This document shows positions 36,354-46,877 of a DNA stretch of 64,000 nucleotides, in pieces. The number at the start of each line of letters is the position of its first letter. Position 1 is the first letter of the stretch. The notes beneath the pieces were generated by a model. That model searched no databases and was not told where the DNA came from. It saw only the letters and a program-made list of their open reading frames with translations. A program made the position numbers and the translations under genes. Source of the DNA: Polaribacter aquimarinus (GTDB lineage Bacteria > Bacteroidota > Bacteroidia > Flavobacteriales > Flavobacteriaceae); NCBI RefSeq assembly GCF_003129485.1, contig NZ_QFFG01000001.1:558001-622000 (forward strand), given 5' to 3'.

Positions 36354-38726
36354 TTATTTATATATGGCTCTAAAGTTCCAGTTTCCTTTTTGAACGTTGA
36401 AACTTACATATTCTTCATCCTCATCTGCTAGTTTCATTTTTTTTATCTTATTGTTAAACTTACCTTTCTTCCACAACAATTCACCATTAACTTCAATTTT
36501 TTTTATGATTTTACCCGCTTTAGGTATGTAAATTGTTGCTGTGGTTTTTTCTGGAGAAATTAAATCCAACTGATAAATATTGTCTGTTTTATTTACTTCA
36601 ACTTTAATATCACCTTTAACTGACGGTACTATTTGTTTTAAAGAGGTCATGTGTGCTAAATTTGGTTTTACTTCATATTTAGTCCAAGCTACGTCTATTG
36701 CTTTTATACCTGCTATATATCTTGAAAGCACATAGTTTGGTGCATTCCAAGCATGATTGTACGTTCCTCTTAATTTAGGAAGGTATTTTTCATAAAGTGT
36801 TGTTAGCCATTTGCGATCAACTTGTTCTTGATAACGGTCTTTCATTCGCAGCAAGCCTTTATCATATTGCCCTGTAATCATGATTGCTTCTTCAGCTAGC
36901 CACTCCATATGTGGACTTGATTTTTTTACAGGAACTAACACACTATCTACTAAAATATTGTAATGTTCTTTTTTAGCTAATCCACTAATAATTGCTAAGG
37001 CACTCACACGTTCTTCAATCAATTTTTTTTTAGACCCATAACGATTACCTTGCCAATATTCTTTTTCAAAATTTTCTTGAATACTATTTATACGACTGTT
37101 GTACCAAGGAATATCTTTAGTTTTACCCAAAGCTAATGCCATTTTTTTAGTAGCCTTTAAAGCCATAAAATACAACACCACATTTGTTGCAACTGGATCA
37201 GTATCTATACCCCAATCTACCCAATTTGCGTAACCTTTTCTGTGTTTTGGTAATCCATTAGGTTGCATGCTCCACAATTTTAAATAATTTAAAACGGCTG
37301 GATATGCATTTTCAAGCGTAGCTTTGTCTCCTGTGTTATAGTAATATTGCCAAATCCCTTGGTCTATATATTGCAAACTTTGCCCAGTTAACTCACTGCT
37401 TTTTCCACGGTAAGCACCAAATCCAGGAGCTAATCCTTGTAATGTATCTCCAGCTCTGTAAGCAATGGTATTATCAATTCCTTTTTTTAATAGCAAACGC
37501 CCAGGTTCATCAAGAGTATAAAAAACAGCTCCTGTTTGATCTGCTACATCGCCTACCCACAAACCACGTTCTCTATCTGGGCAATCCATATAACCATCTC
37601 TAGCACAAACATACAATGTGTTTCTAGCCATCCACCATAAACGTGTAAAATAAGGATCACTCGTTTCAAAAGTACCTGTCATTTCTCCTACACCTGTCCA
37701 GCGGTATTTTAGTTCTAACACTTCCACACCTGGCGGAATTGTATACTCTACATTATGACCATTTATCCAAGAATAACTTTCAAATTCTTGCACACCATCC
37801 TTAGTAATGTAAGTCCCTTTAAGCATATTAAACGAATTATCCATATCTGCGATAATGGTTTTACCTTCTTTACTATTCACTTTTAAATAAGGAGTAATTT
37901 GCTGATTAAAAGGGAGTTTTGCTCGAATTACAACTAAAGAATCTGATGTATTTGTAAAAGGAAGATTAATCTTCTCTTTGCTAGATTCTAATGTAAGAGA
38001 TTCATATTTTACCAAACCTCTGTCATTCCATTGAGGAATTGCTCTTTTTACTAAAGCTCCCCAAGGTTTGCCATTGGCATCACCTTTTATGATAGGTTTA
38101 TCCCAATTTTTATCATTATAATTGTTCATGTACCAAGCTTGATTAGACCAATCTCCCAAAGCTTTTCTGGCATCAAACTTTACATTATATGCATTTACTC
38201 TATTTGCACTTTTTCCTCCTCCTCCACTTTTGGCATCGTAAGCGGGGTGTACTTTTAGCTTCCAGTCGGCATTAGAAATAATTTGCTCCTCTCCCAAATC
38301 AGCATAAAATAAAAGTCCTCCTTTTCCACTGTCATCATGTACTTTTCGGGTTCTACCCCAATACCAAACCAAAACAGCGATGGTATTTTCTCCTTCTTTT
38401 AAATAGCTTTTTAAATCAACCTCATCATAATAATTGGTATCTGGTGCAGCACCTCTTGCTAATCCGCCTTCAAACAATACCATTTCACCATTAATCCAAA
38501 GCCAATATTTTGTATCTACTGCAATTTTTGCTACTACATCTTTTGGTATTTTATTAAGATTGAATGACTTTCGAAATGCTACCCAACTATTTGCTGGTCC
38601 ATCTTCTTGTTGCCAAATCCATTTTGCATCTCCCCAGTTTGAACTATTTGTAAAACTTATTGAAGTTATACAGATTAAGACAATGAAAAAATTTAATTTT
38701 ATTCTAGTTTTATTTTTTTTGTTCAT
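36354..38726 (-). CDS. GH78-type alpha-L-rhamnosidase (short form, second copy)
   Basis: This is a paralogue of the gene at 20463-22811, with the same order of domains and nearly the same opening (NWGDAKWIWQQEDGPANSW). A signal peptide is followed by beta domains with the lectin-like LKEGENTIAV. The acid motif CPDRERGLWVGD is near residue 384, and the base candidate is in TTLYEKYLPKLRGTYNHAW near residue 644. A glycine- and lysine-rich insertion GGGGKSANR lies near residue 170. The pair probably arose by duplication and may cleave different rhamnosyl linkages. It is 26 bases from the upstream GH78 gene and 23 from the DUF1080 gene. Confidence 0.85.
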   Translation of the reverse strand: MNKKNKTRIKLNFFIVLICITSISFTNSSNWGDAKWIWQQEDGPANSWVAFRKSFNLNKIPKDVVAKIAVDTKYWLWINGEMVLFEGGLARGAAPDTNYYDEVDLKSYLKEGENTIAVLVWYWGRTRKVHDDSGKGGLLFYADLGEEQIISNADWKLKVHPAYDAKSGGGGKSANRVNAYNVKFDARKALGDWSNQAWYMNNYNDKNWDKPIIKGDANGKPWGALVKRAIPQWNDRGLVKYESLTLESSKEKINLPFTNTSDSLVVIRAKLPFNQQITPYLKVNSKEGKTIIADMDNSFNMLKGTYITKDGVQEFESYSWINGHNVEYTIPPGVEVLELKYRWTGVGEMTGTFETSDPYFTRLWWMARNTLYVCARDGYMDCPDRERGLWVGDVADQTGAVFYTLDEPGRLLLKKGIDNTIAYRAGDTLQGLAPGFGAYRGKSSELTGQSLQYIDQGIWQYYYNTGDKATLENAYPAVLNYLKLWSMQPNGLPKHRKGYANWVDWGIDTDPVATNVVLYFMALKATKKMALALGKTKDIPWYNSRINSIQENFEKEYWQGNRYGSKKKLIEERVSALAIISGLAKKEHYNILVDSVLVPVKKSSPHMEWLAEEAIMITGQYDKGLLRMKDRYQEQVDRKWLTTLYEKYLPKLRGTYNHAWNAPNYVLSRYIAGIKAIDVAWTKYEVKPNLAHMTSLKQIVPSVKGDIKVEVNKTDNIYQLDLISPEKTTATIYIPKAGKIIKKIEVNGELLWKKGKFNNKIKKMKLADEDEEYVSFNVQKGNWNFRAIYK

Positions 38727-38752
38727 TAGATTAAATACTTGATTGACTGCTT

Positions 38753-41700
38753 TTAATTATTAAAAATTTTTAATTCTTTAATCGATGGAGGTTGTTTCGA
38801 ATCCAAAATAAACAACCTACATTTTATAGATTTAACAGCATTAAATTGATGGTTTTTATTTACCCCACAATTTGTCTCTTTTAAAATATCTTTCCATACA
38901 CCATTCTCCCAATATTGTAATTTATATGACGTGATGTTATTCTCAAATTCATCCACAATAATCTGATTAAACGTTTGCGGTTTTACCCACTCTACTTCTA
39001 AATATTGATTTTTAGTTTCAGTGGCCAACCATCGTGTTTCTTCATCTTCATCATTAACTCTAAATGCCTCAAAAACTGGTAGCTTTTCCGTTTTAATAAA
39101 CATAGAAGAAGCATTTATCCTTCCTATTTTAGAAAGATTTTTTTGATTTTCAATAGGTTTTGGAAATTGTGTTACAGGCAATTCATCTACTTTAAAATCA
39201 TAAACCCCTGAAACAACATCATAAATAACATAGTTCCCAACAGCTTTATTCTTTTCTGTCCCAAAAAAGGTAATACCTTCAGATTTATCAGCCACAGCAC
39301 CACTTTCATTTACAACCTCTTTACTCGTGGCTGGCAAATACACTTTTGCAGTTGTATTTATAGGAATTTCAATATGAAATGCTGCACCATTATCTTCTTT
39401 TTCCCAATTCACAACTACATTTCCATACATAGATTGGTATTCTGTATTTGCATAAGTTAAATCACCAACAGGTGCTGGTTTTATGATCATATTTTGCATC
39501 CCTAAACTTTCTGGATTTGGACGAATTCCACCAAAACCTTTGACAAAATACCCACCAATTCCAGTATAACATGTATGTATTTGACTGTTACCAATAGCAG
39601 ACCAACGTTCTGGCCAAACGGTTTTACCTTGTTCTAAAAAGTAACCATAACTAGGGTGATGCTTGTCTCTGAGTAATTCATAAATTAAATCCATACGTTC
39701 ACCTGATTCAATAAAATATCTTGTATATAGTGCCTGACCAGAACTTCCTGTATCGTAATAAGGAAAGTCATACAAGACATTATTTACAAGTTGTGCAGTA
39801 ACTTTTTCTCTTTCTTTCGTAGGGGTTACACCTGTTAGTAATGCAAAGGCTTGGTTCACTTGTATACCATCCAAATATTTTCCTGTTGTTGGATTGTATG
39901 ACATTTCATGAGTCGCTTTTTGCTGTACTTTTAATCGATTAGCAAATTCCTTTTCATCTTCAGTTTTCCCCAATACTTTTGCCATATTATAAGCACATTG
40001 CAACATATATGCATAGGCACAATTATTAAAATGTAATGCTTCTGGTGAGTTACTACTTGTCCAAAAATTACCTCGAGGTGTACACCAATCTCCTAAACCA
40101 GGAAATTCTCTTGCTCCTTGTTTTCCTGCTTTGATAGCACCTCCCGTTTCATAATTCGAATGTTCTAGCATCCATTGCATCCATTTTTGCATTGACGCGT
40201 AGTTATCTTCAAGTACTTTTTTATCACCTAACATTCTATACGTTTCCCAAACAGTTAATGGATTGTTCGCTTTCCACATCAGAAACGGACGGTCTTGTTC
40301 ATTAATCACTCCCCTTATCTGACCATCAGACAGTTGTGCGTCACGAGTATATTGAAGATATTGATCCATATAAGCACCACTTTCAAAATTTGGCAAGGCA
40401 TCGCCATACATAGCAGCTACAGTAACTTCTCCCCATCCACGGCGTTCACGATGCGGACAGTCCACTAAAATACCATCCATAGTATTCGCTAAGTACGTAT
40501 TTAGATTTATCTGATAAATTTTATTGAGTTGCTCGCTTGACGATTCAAACTTGCTAATTTGCTTACGGTTGTTTGTTACCACATAACCTTTTGCATCTGT
40601 TGCTTTAGGTTGGTAACTCAATCCATAAACGGTAACCCATCTTCCGCCAGCAACATTAAATCTGTTTTTAAATGTTCCTTTACCTGACTTACCATATATA
40701 TATTTACTCTTTTGATTCCAAGAGGATGTTTGCCCCTCTTGGTCACTAATTTCAAATAGAATGGAATCACCTTCAGCTCCGTTATATAAATCCATTTCAA
40801 AGAAACCTGTGTAGTTTTCACCCAAATCAATACAATAGGTGCTGTCATCTATTTTCTTTACCCCAATTGCTTTAATTTCTTTAAACTTAACCTGAGGTTC
40901 TACTATTTGCGCACTTAAAACAGCTGTAATTTTACCGTATTTAGCTCTTACCCTTTTATTCTTATTGCTATTTAGAGCAAAACTAATGTTATTTCCTTTC
41001 GCAATTTTTTCGTTTAAAACTTCATGATTGTAGACACTGGCATAAGCCCATTTGCTATCATCGTAATCGGCAGCACACCAATTATCTTCTCTTTTTCGGT
41101 CGTCAATAGTTTCACCACCAAAACGTAAAATATCCCAATCTCCGTAATAAGAACTATAACTTTTTTTAGTTTTCCAACTTGTGTCAGATTTTAGAGTTAG
41201 TTGTTTTCCACCAGTTTCAATTTCAGCTTGCGCTTTAAATACAAAAGGAATATTTCTGTACTCTGCAATACGTCTCCAACGCGCCCAACCAGCAGCATGC
41301 CAAATAGCGATTACATTAGTTCCTTTTTTTAGTTTATTTGAAATCTCATATGTTAAATATGGAATCCTTTTTTTCATGTAAGACGATACCGGATTCATTA
41401 CATCGTCAGTGATTTTCTCTCCATTTACATAAACTTCATGATACCCAAAAGAGCCCACAAATAAAAACGCTGAAGTAGCATCTTCCTCTAATTCAAAGTT
41501 CTTTCGATACCAGTTATGGTCGGTTTTTTTCTGGTCTTCTTTTAAAATCCAATCACCTTTCCAATCAGATTCTTTTAGCAATCCCATTGAAAACATGGCC
41601 GGTTTACTCCATGCAGAAACATCTCCTGAAACATCCCAAATTTTGACCTTCCAGAAATACTGCTTCGCAGATTCTAACGATTTTCCATCATATGTACTAT

Positions 41701-41989
41701 TGACAGATGAATTGCTTTCTATTTTTCCAGAATCCCATATATCCCCTTTATTATTATTTAGAGCATCTAAAGTACTTGCTACTAAAACTTGATAAGCAGT
41801 TTGTTTTTGTCCTCTAGTCTGATTAGCTTCAACGAGCTTCCAACTCAATCTAGGACTCATATTATCAATACCTAAGGGATCAACTCTATATTCACAACGT
41901 AGATCTTCAATATAAACAGATGATTTGCTACAACTTACAATGCTAATCGTCAATACCAAACCTAAAGTAATTAATAGTTTTGTTTTCAT
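38753..41989 (-). CDS. GH78 alpha-L-rhamnosidase with C-terminal discoidin-like domain
   Basis: This is an exported lipoprotein with a lipobox-like SC at residue 20. An Ig-like domain (about 27-145) with PRLSWKLVEAN and YFWKVKIWD is followed by a lectin-like domain containing SFGYHEVYVNGEK. The barrel has acid motif DCPHRERRGWGEV near residue 513 and base motif TVWPERWSAIGNSQIHT near residue 791. After the usual C-terminal sandwich, residues about 960-1078 add a discoidin (F5/8)-like domain with EAFRVNDEDEETRWLA and SYKLQYWENGVWKDI. It is very close to the copy at 46878-50147 throughout, so the two are recent paralogues separated by a GH78 and the GH59-like gene. Confidence 0.9.
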   Translation of the reverse strand: MKTKLLITLGLVLTISIVSCSKSSVYIEDLRCEYRVDPLGIDNMSPRLSWKLVEANQTRGQKQTAYQVLVASTLDALNNNKGDIWDSGKIESNSSVNSTYDGKSLESAKQYFWKVKIWDVSGDVSAWSKPAMFSMGLLKESDWKGDWILKEDQKKTDHNWYRKNFELEEDATSAFLFVGSFGYHEVYVNGEKITDDVMNPVSSYMKKRIPYLTYEISNKLKKGTNVIAIWHAAGWARWRRIAEYRNIPFVFKAQAEIETGGKQLTLKSDTSWKTKKSYSSYYGDWDILRFGGETIDDRKREDNWCAADYDDSKWAYASVYNHEVLNEKIAKGNNISFALNSNKNKRVRAKYGKITAVLSAQIVEPQVKFKEIKAIGVKKIDDSTYCIDLGENYTGFFEMDLYNGAEGDSILFEISDQEGQTSSWNQKSKYIYGKSGKGTFKNRFNVAGGRWVTVYGLSYQPKATDAKGYVVTNNRKQISKFESSSEQLNKIYQINLNTYLANTMDGILVDCPHRERRGWGEVTVAAMYGDALPNFESGAYMDQYLQYTRDAQLSDGQIRGVINEQDRPFLMWKANNPLTVWETYRMLGDKKVLEDNYASMQKWMQWMLEHSNYETGGAIKAGKQGAREFPGLGDWCTPRGNFWTSSNSPEALHFNNCAYAYMLQCAYNMAKVLGKTEDEKEFANRLKVQQKATHEMSYNPTTGKYLDGIQVNQAFALLTGVTPTKEREKVTAQLVNNVLYDFPYYDTGSSGQALYTRYFIESGERMDLIYELLRDKHHPSYGYFLEQGKTVWPERWSAIGNSQIHTCYTGIGGYFVKGFGGIRPNPESLGMQNMIIKPAPVGDLTYANTEYQSMYGNVVVNWEKEDNGAAFHIEIPINTTAKVYLPATSKEVVNESGAVADKSEGITFFGTEKNKAVGNYVIYDVVSGVYDFKVDELPVTQFPKPIENQKNLSKIGRINASSMFIKTEKLPVFEAFRVNDEDEETRWLATETKNQYLEVEWVKPQTFNQIIVDEFENNITSYKLQYWENGVWKDILKETNCGVNKNHQFNAVKSIKCRLFILDSKQPPSIKELKIFNN

Positions 41990-42041
41990 GTTATTATTTA
42001 TTTACCTTCAAAGCGCTTAAACCTCATTGGGTTAATACCTG

Positions 42042-44372
42042 TTACTCATTAATTATTTCTAAATTATCAAATAGGTTTTCATCATAAGTACTAGCCAACA
42101 TTACATAACCTTTGGTTTTCTTATGTGGTAGCTTTACTACAGAAACCTCATCAATAAATGCTTCTATTTCTTTGTTTTGAAAAGTAAGTTTAAGGGCATG
42201 CCATTGATTTCCATCGAAATTATAAATAACACCCTCTTTTAGAACCTTCTTGTCAAAGATTAATTTCCAATTACCATTTTTTGCAACTTGAAAACGGTAG
42301 CCTTTTAGGTAACTTCCTTTAACATGTCCTCCTAATTCTACATTACCTTCATCAATAAAAACATCTACTTTACAGGTATAATTTTCCCAGTTTACATCAC
42401 CCACAAGTGTATTGGGTTTAATATTAGAACGTCGATAAATCCGCATCCAATCATAACCTTGTTTTGGTACAATTTGTTTTAAACAATGAGATCCATCTTC
42501 TTTTAATGCTATTTCAAAACTTCCTGTTTGGTCTGAATGATATTTAGGTAAATCACCGAGTTTTCGATCTTCATAATCTTCTTTATAAGGAAAAGGAAAT
42601 GCTTTTTTCTTTGGAATTACATATGTTCCTTTTTGTTGTCCAGATGTTGTAGTTAAAGAATAGATAGATTTTGCATTTAATGAAAGTCTAAGTATACCAT
42701 CCTTGGGAATTAAAGATTCTTGTTTAATAAATTGTTCATTTTCATCCGACTTCCAAACATTGACTTTACTTAATGAGAATCCTTTTCCTATTTTAATTTC
42801 AATTTCTTCTTGCTTTTCAGTACAAATAATCATACTCCAATTTGAACTCTCTTTTTCTTTTAAGGTTACACAACTTCCTTTATAAGTTTTTTTATCAAAA
42901 AGGCCACAAGCATTATTTAAATACTGCCAATTGTAAGGTTCGGCAAACTGAGTGGTATGTGCTGTGGCCCAAATGGTTGGCCAAACCTCGTAATAACCAC
43001 TCCATGGACTATTGGCTTTCATAGCACCAGCTTTATCCCAAGTTACCGATTCATATATAGACCCTATTGGTGCCCATATCAAAGATTTAGTAATTCTATC
43101 TCGTATATAAAACTTATTATACATTCGAGCTAAATTTAAAGCTCCTGCGCCTCCCCAATCTTTTCCTGTCCAACTCCAGTCTTCACTTGCCCATAGCGGT
43201 TTACCGCTATTTTTTGCTTTTTTGGTTGTTGGCCTTCCGCGACCATCTACCATATTCTCATTAAACTCTCTACCAGTAACGTAGTGATAGCCTACAGCCT
43301 CAACAACATTATTAAAAGCATTATCTTTTTCAAATTCTTCAAATATTTTCCAATCTCCACTATTATCATCAGGTCCTTGTATTTTCACATTCTTATACCC
43401 GCGCTCATCTAACAACGGGCGAACATTGTTTACAATCCAATCGCCATTAGTATAATTCTCATTTTCGGCCGCTGCTACCCAATCTATATCTAAGTTCCAT
43501 TCTTTTTTGGCAACATCTAAATAACTTACAAAATATTCTGCAGATTCAGATGTGAAAATATTTGGCTTTAAATATGCTGGAAAACTCCATGGAAGGTATT
43601 CCAAAATAATCTTAGAGTTTCTATTTCTCGCCTCTTTCATTAACCAAAATTCATAACCCCGAGATACTGGATTTTTTAATTCTTCTCGTGTAATCGCATG
43701 TGAAGGTTCTGAGCCACAAGTTGAGTTTTCTCCTCCACCCATTTCTACTTTTAAATGTTGAAAACCAGCACCAAATTTTGGTTTAAAAAGATAGTCTAAT
43801 ATTTGAGATCGAATTGGGTCTTTGTAATCATACAATAAATCAGTAGAAGCTCCTGCGCTCACACCTCCAATACCCTCAAAAGTTCTCCCTTTGTCACTTA
43901 TATTTAATTCAATTTGCAAAACACTTTCTTTTTTTGGGAATACATGAGGTTGAAATACTACTTCTGGATTTTTAATTTCTCCCATTTCAAACCAAGATGG
44001 TTCACTATGAGCAACGCCTCGATTGTTACCCCAAACCATTACCTTCCAATACACACGCTGTCCCGTTTTTAGTGGAGCACCACGATATTTAAAAGGTCCC
44101 ATTTTTGATGTACTAGTTGGTCCTGTATCCCAAATGTCTGGGTATTTAAGTTTTTCTAAAGAGGTTGCCATCAAAATACGATATCCGCCTTGTTTAGGAC
44201 TCTTATCATCCCCAATATATGTCCAACTAAAAAACGGGTATGGAGTAATAACCCCAGATGGGTTTATAATATTATTACATTTTATATCTTTTACCTCAAT
44301 ACTATATGCAAAGGAATAAATAAATAATAGACTCACTAAAAGCACATTTCGGTAGTTCATTATTATTGCCAT
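42042..44372 (-). CDS. GH59-like (galactocerebrosidase-type) hydrolase fused to a rhamnosidase-type N-terminal domain
   Basis: After a signal peptide (about 1-24), residues about 25-130 match the Ig-like N domain of the GH78 enzymes here (PFFSWTYIG, GYRILMATSLEKL, VYWKVMVW). From about 155 the sequence switches to GH59 features: FEGIGGVSAGASTDLL near 164, VEMGGGENSTCGSEPSH near 215, ENEN near 301 with the acid/base Glu, and LWASEDW near 394 with the nucleophile Glu. NSPWSGYYEVWPTIWATAHTTQF near 460 also matches galactocerebrosidase. A C-terminal lectin-like sandwich (about 600-776) completes the GH59 layout. It probably hydrolyses a beta-galactosyl or related linkage in the glycan. The start is three bases after the GH78 stop upstream, so they are coupled. 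Confidence 0.78.
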   Translation of the reverse strand: MAIIMNYRNVLLVSLLFIYSFAYSIEVKDIKCNNIINPSGVITPYPFFSWTYIGDDKSPKQGGYRILMATSLEKLKYPDIWDTGPTSTSKMGPFKYRGAPLKTGQRVYWKVMVWGNNRGVAHSEPSWFEMGEIKNPEVVFQPHVFPKKESVLQIELNISDKGRTFEGIGGVSAGASTDLLYDYKDPIRSQILDYLFKPKFGAGFQHLKVEMGGGENSTCGSEPSHAITREELKNPVSRGYEFWLMKEARNRNSKIILEYLPWSFPAYLKPNIFTSESAEYFVSYLDVAKKEWNLDIDWVAAAENENYTNGDWIVNNVRPLLDERGYKNVKIQGPDDNSGDWKIFEEFEKDNAFNNVVEAVGYHYVTGREFNENMVDGRGRPTTKKAKNSGKPLWASEDWSWTGKDWGGAGALNLARMYNKFYIRDRITKSLIWAPIGSIYESVTWDKAGAMKANSPWSGYYEVWPTIWATAHTTQFAEPYNWQYLNNACGLFDKKTYKGSCVTLKEKESSNWSMIICTEKQEEIEIKIGKGFSLSKVNVWKSDENEQFIKQESLIPKDGILRLSLNAKSIYSLTTTSGQQKGTYVIPKKKAFPFPYKEDYEDRKLGDLPKYHSDQTGSFEIALKEDGSHCLKQIVPKQGYDWMRIYRRSNIKPNTLVGDVNWENYTCKVDVFIDEGNVELGGHVKGSYLKGYRFQVAKNGNWKLIFDKKVLKEGVIYNFDGNQWHALKLTFQNKEIEAFIDEVSVVKLPHKKTKGYVMLASTYDENLFDNLEIINE

Positions 44373-44375
44373 ATT

Positions 44376-46847
44376 TTATTTGATAGTAATTACATATTCG
44401 CCAGAAGTCAATTCGAACGTGTTACTTTTAACTCTTTTTTTATTTAGTTTGATTTGTTTTGATGTATACATCTGTAGTTGAATAGAAGCAACCGAATTTT
44501 CTGGAACAGTAACAGACCATATTATCTTTCCTTTATTTCTTTTCCAATTACTTTTAATTTCTCCTTTTGGAGATTTATATCCTACTTCGCACCATTCCAA
44601 TCCTTCTAAAAAAGTAGGCTTTAAATAAAACTTTTGAAATCCTGGGTGATCTTCATCCGGTATTATACCTCCTAAACTTTCGTGAAAACTAGCAGAAAAG
44701 CCACTATTCATAGGATGATTAAATGAATTCCGGTGATAACGCTTTGTCTTATCCCAATTAGCTATATGTTCTGGCCAAGTAGTTAAATTGTGTTCTTTAG
44801 TAACAAAACCTAGACTAGGATAATCTGTAATTTCCCATAAGTGTTTTGTAACTTTACTATGCCCGTACCCATTTAAGATTGTGTACAAAGGGCGATGACC
44901 AAAGATACCTGTACTAAAATGACCATGTTTATCTTTCATGATAAGATCAGATAAATTATTGGCAACCAATTGTTTTTTATCTTCATTAACTAAGTTAGCA
45001 TACAACGCAAATGTATTTCCTGTTTGAGAACCATAAGAGTTTGTTTCTTCATTAAAAAATCTAGTATTGAATGCCTTTTTTACAGTATTTGCCCTTTGCT
45101 TATAAACTGAAGCATCAACTTTTCTTCCTAAGAAAATGGCCATTTTTTGCATGGCAATTAATGACTGATAATACAATGCTGTTGATGTTAATGCTGGAGG
45201 AGTGTCCATATTTACGTTTCCTCCTGGAGGACACCAGTCTCCATATCCGCCATTTATAACTCCATCTTCTTGTACTTTTTCATCTAGGTATGCCATCCAA
45301 CCTTCCATCATGTTCCATGACTTTTTTACAATGGTTGTATCTCCATAATAGATATATGAAAAGTAGGGAATCATTACCGTAGCAGCTCCCCAATCGGGTC
45401 TAGCCTGCAGGTTTAATCGCTTTCCAACGGAAACATTAGAAGGAGCCCGTGAATCATATGGAAAAGTATCTTTAAAATGAGCCTTAGAGATACCCAAAAC
45501 TGTTTCTATATCATCTGCAGTTTTTTGCCATAAACCTTTCAAGTTAAAATTAAAACTTGCAGCTTCGGCAACAATATAAGCATCTCCCATCCACGCACAA
45601 CGTTCTCGATGAGGGCAATCGCTCAATAATCCTTGAAGATTATCTTCTATGGTTTGCATAGACACATTATAAAAACTATTGATAAGGTCATCAGAACATT
45701 TAAAAGTACCTATTCTTTCTACATCCGAACGCACTAACCATCCTTTAAATTGATCTAGTTTAGGCTTATTTTTTAACCCTTCTATTTGTACATATTGAAA
45801 ACCATGGTAAGTAAAACGTGGTTCCCAAGTTTCAACACCACCCCCTTTACAAATATAAACATCTGTTTGCGTATTACCTGTAACATGAATTCCTGTAGAT
45901 GCAGGGTCAATATTTCGTTTATCTGGCATTAAATGTTCTGAAAAACGCATTTTAACTTCTGTGCCTTCTTTTTCTTCAACATTTATTTGCAACCAACCTG
46001 TCATGTTTTGCCCCATATCAATTATCCATCCTTTTTCTGCTGGAAGTATTGCTATTGGAGAAATTTCTCTAACCTTTTTCATGGGTTCTAATTGCTGCTC
46101 CAATAAATTTTTGGTAGGTGCTTTCATCAATTCAGCACTACCCCAAGAAGTATCATTGTAATCAAAACTTGACCAATTTTTGATTTCTTTTCTAGCATCA
46201 TAGGTTTCACCATGATAAATATTATCAAAAAGAATAGGGCTATTATGTGCTTTCCAACTTTCATCAGTTACAATACTTTCTTTCGTACCATCTGCATAAT
46301 CGATATTTAAAACCATAATGGAAAGAGGTTTACCATAAGCAAGTCTTGGTGAAAAGGCCATATTTTGTCCATAAAAACCATTACCTAGCATGATTCCGAG
46401 ACTGTTTTTTTCTTTAAGCATATTTGTAACGTCATGACGGACAAAAAAAGCACGTTTTTCATAGGAAGTTTGCGCAGGATCAAGAACTCTGTCTCCAACC
46501 TTACTTCCATTAAGGTATAATTCGTAAAGTCCTAAACCACAAATAGCAACTTCAGCAGAAGAAATATCTTTTTCAATAAAAAACGACTTTCTTAAAAGTA
46601 CTGATGGATATGTTTTACGTCTAACTACTTTAAGTTCTTTTTCGGTGGGTTGCCATGTATTAATATCCATGGGTGGCTGATTTCTCATCAAATCTCTAGC
46701 TGCCCACTTTTCTAAACGATTGTCTTCTGTGTAACCTATCCATTTTGCTTTATCCCAATCAATATTATTTCCTTTGGATTGCCCAAAAGTTTTTAAAGGT
46801 GGTACTATTAAAAAAAGTAGGGTTATTAAAAATAGTTGAAATTTCAT
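44376..46847 (-). CDS. GH78 alpha-L-rhamnosidase (823 residues)
   Basis: This is an exported enzyme with a signal peptide at 1-22. It lacks the N-terminal Ig-like domain and starts with DWDKAKWIGYTEDN, then a jelly-roll lectin-like domain (about 95-260) with LNGSKVGDRVLDPAQTSYEKR and YHGETYDARKE. The acid motif DCPHRERCAWMGD is near residue 412, and the base motif TTWPEHIANW near 692. The end is a C-terminal sandwich. Both motifs are canonical, so activity is likely. It lies between the two long GH78 paralogues and its stop is three bases before the GH59-like start. Confidence 0.9.
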   Translation of the reverse strand: MKFQLFLITLLFLIVPPLKTFGQSKGNNIDWDKAKWIGYTEDNRLEKWAARDLMRNQPPMDINTWQPTEKELKVVRRKTYPSVLLRKSFFIEKDISSAEVAICGLGLYELYLNGSKVGDRVLDPAQTSYEKRAFFVRHDVTNMLKEKNSLGIMLGNGFYGQNMAFSPRLAYGKPLSIMVLNIDYADGTKESIVTDESWKAHNSPILFDNIYHGETYDARKEIKNWSSFDYNDTSWGSAELMKAPTKNLLEQQLEPMKKVREISPIAILPAEKGWIIDMGQNMTGWLQINVEEKEGTEVKMRFSEHLMPDKRNIDPASTGIHVTGNTQTDVYICKGGGVETWEPRFTYHGFQYVQIEGLKNKPKLDQFKGWLVRSDVERIGTFKCSDDLINSFYNVSMQTIEDNLQGLLSDCPHRERCAWMGDAYIVAEAASFNFNLKGLWQKTADDIETVLGISKAHFKDTFPYDSRAPSNVSVGKRLNLQARPDWGAATVMIPYFSYIYYGDTTIVKKSWNMMEGWMAYLDEKVQEDGVINGGYGDWCPPGGNVNMDTPPALTSTALYYQSLIAMQKMAIFLGRKVDASVYKQRANTVKKAFNTRFFNEETNSYGSQTGNTFALYANLVNEDKKQLVANNLSDLIMKDKHGHFSTGIFGHRPLYTILNGYGHSKVTKHLWEITDYPSLGFVTKEHNLTTWPEHIANWDKTKRYHRNSFNHPMNSGFSASFHESLGGIIPDEDHPGFQKFYLKPTFLEGLEWCEVGYKSPKGEIKSNWKRNKGKIIWSVTVPENSVASIQLQMYTSKQIKLNKKRVKSNTFELTSGEYVITIK

Positions 46848-46877
46848 TTAATATTGTTTAGTTTTAGTATTTTCAAT

